Of a stretch of DNA of 64,000 nt, positions 27,169 to 35,537 are shown in pieces; positions within the stretch are counted from its first letter, which is position 1; every line of letters begins with the position of its first letter. The translations under genes and the position numbers were made by a program. The notes beneath the pieces were generated by a model that was given only the letters and a program-made list of their open reading frames with translations, was not told the origin of the DNA and did no database searches. Source of the stretch: Gemmatimonadota bacterium (GTDB lineage Bacteria; Gemmatimonadota; Gemmatimonadetes; Longimicrobiales; Gaopeijiaceae); contig DUBS01000056.1 in the NCBI GenBank assembly GCA_012960225.1, forward strand, positions 46,894-110,893, read 5' to 3'.

Positions 27169-27773
27169 GCCTGTGCGGCCCCATCACCCAACTCATTGAG
27201 ATACCGCTCGACCAACTGTCGGTCGGTCTCTTGATCAAAATTCTCCTGCATTAATTGTGAGGCAGCAGCCAGCGCCAAATCAACTGACTGCCGTCGCAAA
27301 CTTTCGAGCGCCCCATCCCGTTCCCGTTCTATCTCTGCCAACGCGCGCTCGATAATACCCTGTGCCTCTGTGCGTGCTTTCTCTTCCAGTTCTTTACGAA
27401 CGCGCTCGCCAGCTACCTTGGCTTCAGCAAGAATCTCACTTGCCTGCCTGCGAGCATCCGCCATTTGCTCACGGTGCTCCTCCAAGAGTTGCGCAGCCTC
27501 GACATTGAGTTCTGCGGCCCCATCGATAGCTGCCTGGATTCCTTTCTCTCTGCTATCAACAGCATCCACTATCGGACCCCACGCATACTTTCTGAGGATC
27601 AACAGGAGGCTAACAAACACAATTAGTGTCCAGACACTCAGCCCCGTATTGATATCATAGAGCCCACCACCCCCTTCACTCTCATGCTGAGCGAACAGCA
27701 AGCTGGGGGCAGCTATCATGAGGGTGACTACGCAACTCAGCACACGACTGTCTCTCATCGATGTCTTCATCAT
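27165..27773 (-). CDS. atpF: ATP synthase b subunit with N-terminal signal-peptide-like extension
   Basis: Forms the peripheral stalk of Fo. After a membrane helix (about residues 43-61, [16 protein letters not shown]) comes the conserved [18 protein letters not shown] and a long charged helix, as usual for b subunits. It is longer than the family norm (about 160), at 202 residues. The N-terminus has a basic start, a hydrophobic stretch [18 protein letters not shown] and a likely cleavage site near FAQ, followed by a glycine-rich spacer. This looks like a signal peptide ahead of the true anchor. AGGGAGG lies upstream of the ATG pair at 27768-27773. Confidence 0.95.
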   Translation of the reverse strand: MMKTSMRDSRVLSCVVTLMIAAPSLLFAQHESEGGGGLYDINTGLSVWTLIVFVSLLLILRKYAWGPIVDAVDSREKGIQAAIDGAAELNVEAAQLLEEHREQMADARRQASEILAEAKVAGERVRKELEEKARTEAQGIIERALAEIERERDGALESLRRQSVDLALAAASQLMQENFDQETDRQLVERYLNELGDGAAQA

Positions 27774-27846
27774 CTTCCAATTTCCTCCCTAACCCTATCG
27801 AGTTCTAGCAGATAACCCGAGAGGATGAGCAAGGAGTTCTCCTCCC

Positions 27847-28170
<324 letters not shown>

Positions 28171-29085
28171 TCAGTGTGCATGCCGAATAAGTCCAATAAA
28201 AACCGCGGAAAGCATTGCAAAAATGTAGGCCTGCAGGAATGCTACAAAAACTTCGAGAGCCATGATCGCTATAACAATCAAAACAGAGCCGCCAGCAACA
28301 AGCCATTTGGCAGCGCCGATTCCGGAGAACAAAAATATGAAGCCCAGCATAGACAGTACTAGAGTGTGTCCAGCCATCATATTCGCGAAAAGCCGAATCA
28401 TAAGCGCAAATGGCTTGGTAAGTTTTCCAAGAAATTCGACTGGTGTGAGAATCACTAGAAGAGCCGCCTGACCAATCGGAGGCAGTCCAGGCGGCGCATA
28501 AAAGATGGTCCTCATATATCCCTTGAATCCAAGTGTTCTCATCCCGGAAATCTCTACAACAACGAATGTCATGAGAGCGAGCGCCCCCGTTACCATGAAA
28601 TTACCTGTCGCTGTTGAACCGAACGGCATCAGACCCAGCAAGTTCATAAAGAGAATGAAGAAGAAAAGAGTCAGGATATATCCGGTATAAGCATCTGCAC
28701 CGTGTCCGATATTGCGACGCACTACTTCATCACGGAAGTAAATGATCAGGGCTTCCATCGCGTTGGCCAGTCCGCTGGGTGCACGGTCAGTATACTTGTC
28801 ACGCATCGCGCGCCCAATTGGGATAAACACCAGAAGACAAAGAAGGGCGGCCAAAAACATGAACACGACGTGTTTCGTTGGGGACAAATCAATTGTGAGC
28901 CCACCAATATGTACCGGCTCAAAGTGCGGAAGCGGAATCACAAAACCTCGCCCCAAGATCTCAAACTCGAGCTCACTGCCATCCAAGAGATGGTGCAGAA
29001 GCATCCCCTGAAGGTCTGGAGATCCTTCACTGGAATGAGCCTGAGCGGACTCCTGCAATGCCGAGAGGAAGGAAAGAAATTTCAT
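28171..29085 (-). CDS. atpB: ATP synthase a subunit
   Basis: The stator channel subunit that, with the c ring, carries protons. The essential arginine lies in KPFALMIRLFANMMAGH near residue 230, followed by further membrane helices to the C-terminus. The 304 residues include an N-terminal region of about 70 residues, partly amphipathic and rich in His/Glu, before the first membrane helix; this is longer than in E. coli. It follows the atpI-like gene directly (stop and start adjacent). Confidence 0.97.
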   Translation of the reverse strand: MKFLSFLSALQESAQAHSSEGSPDLQGMLLHHLLDGSELEFEILGRGFVIPLPHFEPVHIGGLTIDLSPTKHVVFMFLAALLCLLVFIPIGRAMRDKYTDRAPSGLANAMEALIIYFRDEVVRRNIGHGADAYTGYILTLFFFILFMNLLGLMPFGSTATGNFMVTGALALMTFVVVEISGMRTLGFKGYMRTIFYAPPGLPPIGQAALLVILTPVEFLGKLTKPFALMIRLFANMMAGHTLVLSMLGFIFLFSGIGAAKWLVAGGSVLIVIAIMALEVFVAFLQAYIFAMLSAVFIGLIRHAH

Positions 29086-29454
29086 CTATAAAGTCTCTGC
29101 ATGCTCGGACTTTAAATAAATCGGTTCGATCAAGAGAAGTCCAAAGAAGAATCCAGCAAGTGCCAGCAGCATCGGAACCAACCCTTCTGAATCGAGGCGA
29201 ACGGCAACAAAGGCTGCGAGCCCGATGACAACCATCCTAAGCAGGGTACCGCCCATCCATACGGCTAGGAACCGATTCCAGTTGGAACGAAAGTTGAGCA
29301 TGGCGGCAAAAGCTACGATTTGGATCGGGAGCGCGATGAGAGCGGCAATCACAAGCCCCCTGCGACCAGCAGAATCAAGGAACGGCATAAACATTAGCGT
29401 GATTAGCGTTACGCCCACGAGACCCGTGAACGCATATTTGGTCACGTTACTCAC
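29086..29454 (-). CDS. Four-helix membrane protein at the atpI position
   Basis: A 122-residue inner-membrane protein with four predicted helices (around residues 8-27, 33-53, 66-87 and 91-111). Its size, topology and place just before atpB are those of the AtpI/UncI proteins, which help assemble the c ring. Sequence similarity to AtpI is weak by eye, so the call rests on position and topology. It overlaps the preceding small gene by four bases. Confidence 0.75.
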   Translation of the reverse strand: MSNVTKYAFTGLVGVTLITLMFMPFLDSAGRRGLVIAALIALPIQIVAFAAMLNFRSNWNRFLAVWMGGTLLRMVVIGLAAFVAVRLDSEGLVPMLLALAGFFFGLLLIEPIYLKSEHAETL

Positions 29455-29702
29455 CGGACTCCGTTCTCTCTGTTCCTAGGTTCAATCACGACGTGGTAGT
29501 AAAGGCTGTAGCCACCTGCACCGGCTCCGATTAAAGCGCCCAGAATCATGACGAACGGTGACGTACCCACCTTAGAGTCCACCCACGCACCAAAGAGCAT
29601 GAACAACAAAACTGACAGCGTCCATTTTAGGCCGTGCCCAAGGTGTTGACCCGAAGCTCGCAAGAGCTCGTGGGAACCTTCCCCCTGTTCTTCTTCTCGC
29701 AC
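29451..29702 (-). CDS. AtpZ-like small membrane protein
   Basis: An 83-residue protein with a charged N-terminus and two membrane helices (LKWTLSVLLFMLFGAWVDSK and FVMILGALIGAGAGGYSLYY). This matches the AtpZ/AtpI-like family often found as the first gene of ATP synthase operons and proposed to act with AtpI in ion handling or assembly. The start is taken as a GTG at 29702 with AGGA close before it; a TTG eleven codons later or so could also serve. It is the first gene of the operon. Confidence 0.75.
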   Translation of the reverse strand: MREEEQGEGSHELLRASGQHLGHGLKWTLSVLLFMLFGAWVDSKVGTSPFVMILGALIGAGAGGYSLYYHVVIEPRNRENGVR

Positions 29703-29740
29703 GGTCCTGCGCCCTCATGGGTAGCGGGAGCAACCTCAAA

Positions 29741-29758
29741 ATAGGATATATTACCTAT
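29741..29758. promoter_or_regulatory. 18-base palindrome ahead of the ATP synthase operon
   Basis: ATAGG (29741-29745) and CCTAT (29754-29758) flank an AT-only core, ATATATTA. The site lies 39-56 bases upstream of the first gene of the ATP synthase operon and downstream of its candidate promoter, so it could be an operator. No known regulator motif is matched. Confidence 0.3.
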
Positions 29759-29771
29759 CAAGAGCCGGCAT

Positions 29772-29799
29772 AATTTACCGCTTGTGAAAAAAAGAGCAA
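29772..29799 (-). promoter_or_regulatory. Candidate promoter of the ATP synthase operon
   Basis: On the minus strand TTGCTC (plus 29794-29799) is followed after 16 bases by TAAATT (29772-29777). The match to the sigma-70 consensus is fair (4/6 for the -10). It lies about 70 bases upstream of the first gene. Confidence 0.3.
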
Positions 29800-29838
29800 G
29801 CCGGTTCTCTCGGTAATCATATGTATAGTTCACTCTGC

Positions 29839-29868
29839 TTGACGCCTAGAAAAACACTGGTCTATCTT
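29839..29868 (+). promoter_or_regulatory. Candidate promoter of the MoxR gene
   Basis: TTGACG (29839-29844) and TATCTT (29863-29868) are separated by 18 bases on the plus strand, about 90 bases upstream of the MoxR start. The same -10 hexamer with the same spacing is seen ahead of the tRNA-Leu gene. Confidence 0.4.
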
Positions 29869-29956
29869 CGGCGCGGTTTCACAAGCTCACAGGATTGTAC
29901 GATCGTTACATATGGGATAGGATCTGCTATCCATCGGCTTGGTATCAGGGAGAAAG

Positions 29957-30976
29957 ATGTCCACAACTGAACAAAGCGCGATTGTCCAACGCGATGACCT
30001 CGAGTTACTAGAACGGGTTGTTGAGGTCTCAGACGCCATGAGACGGGAGGTTGCCAAGCAGATCGTCGGCCAAGATGAAGTAATTGACGAATTGCTCACA
30101 GCGCTGTTGGCTAATGGGCACGCTCTATTGGTTGGCGTCCCCGGGTTGGCAAAGACACTCTTGGTTCAAACAGTCGCTCAGTCACTTGACCTGGATTTCA
30201 GCCGAATACAATTCACTCCAGACCTAATGCCGACTGACATCACCGGTACCGAAGTGATCGAAGAGGACCGGACTACAGGTCGTCGGGTCTTTAGGTTTGT
30301 AAAAGGCCCGATATTTGCAAATGTGGTTCTGGCAGATGAGATCAATCGCACTCCACCCAAAACCCAGGCAGCTCTGTTAGAGGCTATGCAGGAAGCATCC
30401 GTCAGCATTCGCGGCACAACCCACCAGCTTACCCCGCCCTTCGTCGTACTCGCAACACAAAATCCAATTGAGCAAGAGGGAACGTATCCGCTCCCGGAGG
30501 CCCAGCTAGATCGGTTTATGCTTGAGCTTCCGATCTACTACCCCTCTCGAGATGAAGAGGAAGAAATCGCCACGAGAACTACAGGTGAAGAGGAAGCGGA
30601 AGTCAATCCGATTGTTACAGCCTCGGATCTCATTGAATTGCAGCAACTTGTTCGACGAGTGCCCGCCCCACCTTCCCTAGTTTCGTTCGCGGTTAAGCTA
30701 GCACGCTCGACCCGCCCCGGACCCGAAGCATCAGATGTAAGTCAAAAATACGTCTCTTGGGGTGCTGGGCCGCGTGCTTCACAGTTCCTCGTGCTTGGTG
30801 CTAAAGCACGTGCAGCATCTCGTGGATCACCTATGCCTTCTTTGGACGATATCCGAGCGGTAGCCCCAGCTGTGCTGGCCCACCGTTTGGTCCTGAATTT
30901 CCAAGCAGAAGCGGACGGACGTACAACCCGTGGAGTGATTCATGAACTTCTCGAGGAGAGTCGGGATTGGAGTTAG
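29957..30976 (+). CDS. MoxR-family AAA+ ATPase
   Basis: A cytoplasmic chaperone-like ATPase of about 339 residues. Walker A is GVPGLAKT, Walker B is VVLADEINRTPPKTQAALLE, sensor 1 is VVLATQNPIEQEGTYPLPEA, and the C-terminal lid with sensor 2 follows. The frame opens at TTG 29939, but GGGAGA lies a few bases before the ATG at 29957, which is chosen. MoxR proteins usually act with a DUF58 or VWA partner encoded next door; here the next gene is a CNNM/CBS membrane protein instead, so the client is unknown. Confidence 0.92.
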   Translation: MSTTEQSAIVQRDDLELLERVVEVSDAMRREVAKQIVGQDEVIDELLTALLANGHALLVGVPGLAKTLLVQTVAQSLDLDFSRIQFTPDLMPTDITGTEVIEEDRTTGRRVFRFVKGPIFANVVLADEINRTPPKTQAALLEAMQEASVSIRGTTHQLTPPFVVLATQNPIEQEGTYPLPEAQLDRFMLELPIYYPSRDEEEEIATRTTGEEEAEVNPIVTASDLIELQQLVRRVPAPPSLVSFAVKLARSTRPGPEASDVSQKYVSWGAGPRASQFLVLGAKARAASRGSPMPSLDDIRAVAPAVLAHRLVLNFQAEADGRTTRGVIHELLEESRDWS

Positions 30977-31043
30977 ATCGAAGTAACGGAGGTGGCGACC
31001 ACCCTCCGAGTACCAAACGAAGACCCGATTGGGACAGCGTCCG

Positions 31044-32297
31044 ATGACGGGTGCTATACTCATATTACTCGGGCTTTGCCTGCTTCTGTCCGCTACACTC
31101 ACCGCAGCACAAACTGCAGCGTTCCAAGTTAGTGAATCCAGGATGCGCACACTTAAGAGTGAGGGATTCAAGGGCGCAGAGGCACTGACACAGGTAAGAA
31201 GAAGAGCAGGCAATGTCGGATCGAGTGTCCGCCTGATTACGGATACACTGAATCTTGGGACAATGGGAATCGGTGTTGCTACCGGTGTACTGACCTTGCA
31301 ACGTGGACCATCGGCACTCGACGTAATGGTCGGTGTGGTGATTATAATCGTGTTCGCGGATGCATTACCTCGCTCGATTGCTGCCCGCCATCCCGTAAGA
31401 CTCGCTCTAGCTTCGGCATCAGGACTGCTCAATCTGACTCAATGGACACGATGGATATCGGTACCAGTTTCCAGGCTTGAGGATGCACTCGTCAAGAACC
31501 GAGAAGACGAATTAAGCATGGAGGAGCGAGAACTCAGGGAAATTCAGGAAATTGGTCAAGAAGAAGGTGTTCTCGAAGAGTCAGAAAATCTTCTGGTAGA
31601 GCGTGCGTTTCGGCTGGACGAGTTAACGGCCTGGGATGCGATGGTCCCCCGAGTCGATATCTTTGCCTGGCAAGAGGATCTAACCCTTTCTGAGATTATT
31701 GACGGGCTTCCGGATGTCCCGTACAGCCGAGTCCCTGTATACAAGGATTCAGTCGATGACGTGACAGGTATTCTTTATGTCCGTGAAGCCTATGAACGTA
31801 TTAGTCAGGGAATGCATGACCTCAAGCTCCACCAAATTTCAAGGACTCCTTTCTTCGTCCCTGGATCTCTATCCCTTGCCCAGCTAATGCAAGATTTTCA
31901 AGCTAAGCGCATCCATATGGGTATCGTTGCAGACGAATTTGGAGGAACAGACGGTCTCGTAACTTTAGAGGACGTACTTGAGGAGCTTGTCGGGGAAATT
32001 CGTGATGAAACCGATGTGGAGGAAGAGGAAATTCACCGAGTCTCTAGGAACCAGATTGAATGCGATGCCGGCGTTGATGTCAGAGACATCAATCAAGCAC
32101 TTGGAGTTACTCTCCCGAAGCTGGAGCATCGGTCACTGAACGGCCTGATCCTTGAAGAGTTAGGACATGTGCCTTCCGTGGGTGAAAAACTGCTATGTGA
32201 TGATGTTCGGATTGAAATCATGCAAGCAACGGAAACTCAGGTTATTAGAGCGCAAGTAACACGGCTAACCGATCTCCAGACATCCAATAACAACTAA
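31044..32297 (+). CDS. CNNM/HlyC-CorC family membrane protein with CBS domains
   Basis: A 417-residue inner-membrane protein with a weakly conserved N-terminal CNNM (DUF21) region (first helix about 5-25; further hydrophobic stretches near 75-130). A tandem CBS pair follows (MVPRVDIFAW and the typical YSRVPVYKDSVDDVTGILYV; second CBS with GIVADEFGGTDGLVTLEDVL), then the C-terminal CorC_HlyC domain. Relatives take part in magnesium or other divalent-cation efflux; some are annotated as hemolysins without support. The open frame begins at TTG 31029; the ATG at 31044 is preferred. It follows MoxR by 67 bases and its stop overlaps the next ATG. Confidence 0.88.
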   Translation: MTGAILILLGLCLLLSATLTAAQTAAFQVSESRMRTLKSEGFKGAEALTQVRRRAGNVGSSVRLITDTLNLGTMGIGVATGVLTLQRGPSALDVMVGVVIIIVFADALPRSIAARHPVRLALASASGLLNLTQWTRWISVPVSRLEDALVKNREDELSMEERELREIQEIGQEEGVLEESENLLVERAFRLDELTAWDAMVPRVDIFAWQEDLTLSEIIDGLPDVPYSRVPVYKDSVDDVTGILYVREAYERISQGMHDLKLHQISRTPFFVPGSLSLAQLMQDFQAKRIHMGIVADEFGGTDGLVTLEDVLEELVGEIRDETDVEEEEIHRVSRNQIECDAGVDVRDINQALGVTLPKLEHRSLNGLILEELGHVPSVGEKLLCDDVRIEIMQATETQVIRAQVTRLTDLQTSNNN

Positions 32298-32833
32298 TGG
32301 CCATCGTCATCCCCTTCAGGGGAAAGAAGCCAAGAATCCACTCTAGCGCATTTCTCGCACCCACAGCCGTGCTTATTGGAGATGTAACAGTGGGTGCTGA
32401 CGCAAGCGTATGGTTTGGAGCAGTGCTAAGAGGTGACAATCCGGATCATGGAATTGTCATAGGACCACGCACCAGTGTGCAGGACAACTGCGTCGTGCAC
32501 GTGGGAACGTGGGGACCAACAGTGATTGGAGAAGATGTAACAGTAGGTCACGGAGCTAAGTTCGAGAGTTGCACAATCGGAGACCGAACCCTGGTAGGTA
32601 TGAACGCGGTTATCCTGCAGAATGCAGTAGTCGGTTGTGAATGCCTCTTGGCGGCAAATACGGTCATCCTAGAGGGTTCTAAGATCCCGGACCGAAGCTT
32701 GGTAGCTGGTGTCCCCGGACAAGTAAAGAAAACGCTAGAGGGGAATGCCGCTTCCTGGATCGAAGGGGGTGGAGAACACTACGTCACCCTCTCACGAGAA
32801 TACCGTGATGCCGGTATCGGGATACCAGAGTAA
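32297..32833 (+). CDS. Gamma-class carbonic-anhydrase-like hexapeptide protein
   Basis: A left-handed beta-helix protein of 178 residues with many hexapeptide repeats (IGDVTVGADASVWFGAVLRG and onward). Residues matching Cam of Methanosarcina are R45, D47, Q62 and the zinc ligands H68 and H85. The third zinc ligand, expected at position 90, is Glu instead of His (GHGAKFESC). Metal binding may persist with Glu, or the protein may act on something other than CO2, as in the PaaY/YrdA relatives. The start overlaps the end of the CBS gene by one base. Confidence 0.88.
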   Translation: MAIVIPFRGKKPRIHSSAFLAPTAVLIGDVTVGADASVWFGAVLRGDNPDHGIVIGPRTSVQDNCVVHVGTWGPTVIGEDVTVGHGAKFESCTIGDRTLVGMNAVILQNAVVGCECLLAANTVILEGSKIPDRSLVAGVPGQVKKTLEGNAASWIEGGGEHYVTLSREYRDAGIGIPE

Positions 32834-32895
32834 GATTGACTCTGCGCGATAAACCAGATCGCAGCAGAAATGATCCGGAAGATGGGGTCCGTGAG

Positions 32896-33042
32896 ATGGC
32901 TCAGCCGAGTTCGTCTAAGGACGAAGGATCTTTGAAGACCCAGACAACCCTGTGTGACTCGTGCGGTGCACAAATGATTGAACGGCACTGTAAGCTGATT
33001 TGTCTCAATTGCGGCTATCAGCGGGATTGCTCAGACCCTTAA
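32896..33042 (+). CDS. Very small zinc-ribbon protein
   Basis: A 48-residue protein with two CxxC pairs (LCDSCGAQM and LICLNCGYQRDCSDP). With a further Cys in the final DCSDP and a His in ERHCK, this is a single zinc-ribbon fold. The open frame can begin at TTG 32836 (68 residues), just after the carbonic-anhydrase stop; the ATG at 32896 is the simpler start. The cysteine spacing and compact C-terminus argue for a real gene. Function is unknown; small zinc ribbons often bind nucleic acid or a partner protein. Confidence 0.65.
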   Translation: MAQPSSSKDEGSLKTQTTLCDSCGAQMIERHCKLICLNCGYQRDCSDP

Positions 33043-33055
33043 TCACGACTGTTCT

Positions 33056-33868
33056 CTAGGCTACAAGACCCATGATGTGGGTAAGGTACCAGTCCATCAT
33101 TGCATCACCCCAGAGATATGTGATAGCGCCGGCAACAGCGAGGAATACCCCGAATGGGATAAGCCGTCTATACAGTGTAGCTATTGGACCATAGACGACT
33201 AGGCCGCCCAAAGACCCTAGGAAAGCGGTCTCAGCTACCCCCGAGATACCGACAAACGAGCCCACCATCATCATCATCTTGATATCCCCACCTCCCATCG
33301 CCTTATCCAAACCGGCCTCTTCTAGTCGTCCCGGAGAGATTTTCTCTATGATGCGAGTACCGGCTGCAGCGATGAACCAGAGGAAGGTGTAGCCGACCAG
33401 TGCTCCTCCTACTGCACTAACCCAACCTATGCCGCCCGGCAAAAACGACATCGCGAGACCAAGTATCGTTCCTCCCAGTGAAAACTCATCCGGGATGATG
33501 TAAAAGCGAGCATCAGAGATCAACATCCCTAGGAGCAGACAGAGAAATACGCTCCCCCTTAGTGCCTCCCCACTGAGACCATGGATCATGAATATCCCCG
33601 CACATAACAGTCCGGATGTCAGCTCAACAACTGGATATTGGAGGGGAATTAGCATTGAGCAGTAGCGGCACTTCCCAGATAAGATCAACCAGCTCAGAAC
33701 AGGTATGTTGTCATACCATCTGATGGCACTGGAGCATTCTGAACACCGGGAACCCGGAGATATGATCGGCAGATCTATAGGCCACCTAGTTGAGCACATA
33801 TTCAAAAACCACCCGACAGCGAGACCAGAAAGGCCGGCTACACCTGGGACCAGCCAAGCTTGGTCCAC
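33056..33868 (-). CDS. pilD: Type IV prepilin peptidase / N-methyltransferase
   Basis: An inner-membrane aspartic protease (family A24) that cleaves and methylates type IV prepilins and type II secretion pseudopilins. The cytoplasmic zinc loop has two CxxC pairs (SRCSECSSAIRW and GKCRYCSML). The catalytic aspartates are in LISDARFYIIPDEFS and MGGGDIKMMM. The 270 residues hold about seven to eight membrane helices. It starts with GTG at 33868, overlapping the stop of the upstream methyltransferase by one base. A likely substrate, the pilin-like protein at 60.9-61.3 kb, is in this window. Confidence 0.95.
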   Translation of the reverse strand: MDQAWLVPGVAGLSGLAVGWFLNMCSTRWPIDLPIISPGSRCSECSSAIRWYDNIPVLSWLILSGKCRYCSMLIPLQYPVVELTSGLLCAGIFMIHGLSGEALRGSVFLCLLLGMLISDARFYIIPDEFSLGGTILGLAMSFLPGGIGWVSAVGGALVGYTFLWFIAAAGTRIIEKISPGRLEEAGLDKAMGGGDIKMMMMVGSFVGISGVAETAFLGSLGGLVVYGPIATLYRRLIPFGVFLAVAGAITYLWGDAMMDWYLTHIMGLVA

Positions 33869-34656
33869 TAGTCCTCCGTCTTCGTTAATTCGTAGAGAAG
33901 GATCGCACCTGCAACTGCAACATTGAGGGAATCGACTTGCCCTGAGATCGGTACCCTCACCATATGTTCGGCGGCATCCAACACGGCCTGGCGAGGACCC
34001 GCCCCTTCATTAGCCAAAACCAATGCAAACCCCCTATCGTCGGGTTTTGCCTTAAGACTTGGCGCTCCTGGATCCGCTACCCAAATCGGTACTCCTGCTT
34101 TGGTTATCTCACGAATAGCCTCCTCAGCCGCAGCATGAGCAACCGACAACCGAAAAACCATACCTGCTGATGCACGCACAGTCTTTGGGGCCCATGTGTC
34201 CGCAGTCCCGTCCAATGTGATGACCGCGTCAACAGGGAATGCTGCAGCTGCCCGGATGAGTGTCCCCACATTCCCGGGGTCTTGAATGCCATCAAGCACC
34301 AGGTAGCAGCCACCAACTCGGAGGATATCCTGAAGCTCCATTTGCTGTTCTTTACAGACTATTAGGATACCCTGGGGATGCTTCGTATCCGCCAGCGCTG
34401 CTAATTCTTTCTCACTAACACTCGTAATATCTAGATTCTCCTTTCTGATATGCTCAGCTAATTCAAGTCCCGCGGTTGTAGATTCAATCCTTTCTGATAC
34501 CACCACAAATCGGACTTCTGCCCCGGCATCGATAGCTTCCTTCACAGCCCGCACACCCTCAACAAGGACGAGCTCTTCCTTTTTTCTCGACTTCCCATTC
34601 CGTAACCGACCTAGGAGTCGACGCTTCTGCTGGCTCAGATCCACTAAGCCCACCAC
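33868..34656 (-). CDS. SpoU/TrmH-family RNA 2'-O-methyltransferase
   Basis: A SAM-dependent methyltransferase of about 262 residues with the SPOUT knot motifs: motif 1 LDGIQDPGNVGTLIRAA, motif 2 LVLANEGAGP and motif 3 VPISGQVDSLNVAVAGAILL. The N-terminal part is an L30e-like RNA-binding domain (ELVLVEGVRAVKEAIDAG). Relatives modify 23S rRNA (RlmB/TsnR types) or tRNA; the target is not resolved here. Several GTG codons could be the start (34656 and two further in); 34656 is the longest. Confidence 0.92.
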   Translation of the reverse strand: MVGLVDLSQQKRRLLGRLRNGKSRKKEELVLVEGVRAVKEAIDAGAEVRFVVVSERIESTTAGLELAEHIRKENLDITSVSEKELAALADTKHPQGILIVCKEQQMELQDILRVGGCYLVLDGIQDPGNVGTLIRAAAAFPVDAVITLDGTADTWAPKTVRASAGMVFRLSVAHAAAEEAIREITKAGVPIWVADPGAPSLKAKPDDRGFALVLANEGAGPRQAVLDAAEHMVRVPISGQVDSLNVAVAGAILLYELTKTED

Positions 34657-34697
34657 TTTTTGTGAGCTTGGACTTCAACTGAACACCCATTTAGCTG

Positions 34698-35495
34698 ATG
34701 ACGCACTTATCTCCTCCAATCGCACTCACGATCGCCGGAAGTGACAGCGGTGGTGGTGCCGGTATTCAAGCGGATCTCAAAACGTTTTCCGCTTTTGAGG
34801 TATACGGTACGAGCGCTGTCACTGCTGTGACAGCCCAAAACACTGTTGGCGTTAGGTCCATTCACGCCGTACCCATAGCAATAGTACGAGCCCAAATAGA
34901 TGCTGTCGTGACTGACCTCCGTCCTAATGCTTTGAAGACCGGAATGCTCACTAATGAGGGACTCGTACGCGAAGTTGCCACAGCGATACGTGAACATAGG
35001 CTTAACCGATATGTCATGGATCCGGTGATGGTCGCTACGAGTGGAGACAGACTCTTGGATGCCGGCGCGGAGAAATCACTGCTGAACGAACTCCTTCCTC
35101 TTACAACTCTAATTACTCCAAACCTGCATGAGGCTGCTGTCTTGGTAGGTCGGCCCCTTAAGTCACTTAAGGATCTTCAAGCCGCAAGTCGAAATTTAGT
35201 GGAGCGGGGGGCGGGGGCTGCACTTATTAAAGGAGGGCACCTTGAAGGGGATGCCATAGATGTTCTTTGGGATGGATCAGAAGAGCGTATCTGGCGACGG
35301 CCGAAGATTAACACGACACGAACTCATGGGACCGGCTGCGTGCTCTCTGCTGCAATCACTGCAGGACTCGCTCACGGTGAAGACCTCGGCGACGCAGTTA
35401 ACAGAGCGATCCAATTTGTTATCCGAGCAATTAGAACCGCGCCCCAGCTCGGTAGGGGTACGGCTCCGGTGAATCATTCCGTGGATGCCCCTTGA
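34698..35495 (+). CDS. thiD: Hydroxymethylpyrimidine/phosphomethylpyrimidine kinase
   Basis: Phosphorylates HMP and HMP-phosphate to HMP-pyrophosphate, the pyrimidine partner used by ThiE. The ribokinase-fold motifs are AGSDSGGGAGIQADLKTFSA at the N-terminus, MDPVMVATSGDRLLD, ITPNLHEAAVL, and the catalytic THGTGCVLSAAI near residue 212. The 265 residues are normal. It is divergent from the methyltransferase gene and stands apart from thiE. No TPP riboswitch is seen in the short upstream gap. Confidence 0.95.
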   Translation: MTHLSPPIALTIAGSDSGGGAGIQADLKTFSAFEVYGTSAVTAVTAQNTVGVRSIHAVPIAIVRAQIDAVVTDLRPNALKTGMLTNEGLVREVATAIREHRLNRYVMDPVMVATSGDRLLDAGAEKSLLNELLPLTTLITPNLHEAAVLVGRPLKSLKDLQAASRNLVERGAGAALIKGGHLEGDAIDVLWDGSEERIWRRPKINTTRTHGTGCVLSAAITAGLAHGEDLGDAVNRAIQFVIRAIRTAPQLGRGTAPVNHSVDAP

Positions 35496-35537
35496 AGTCG
35501 AGCACTAATGCGAGAAACAAGCTGATCGAGGATCTGA

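Noticed and set aside
30988-31007. GGAGGTGG/CCACCCTCC hairpin between MoxR and the CBS gene as a terminator
   Set aside because: The stem has a bulge and no T-run follows; MoxR and the CBS gene are probably co-transcribed.
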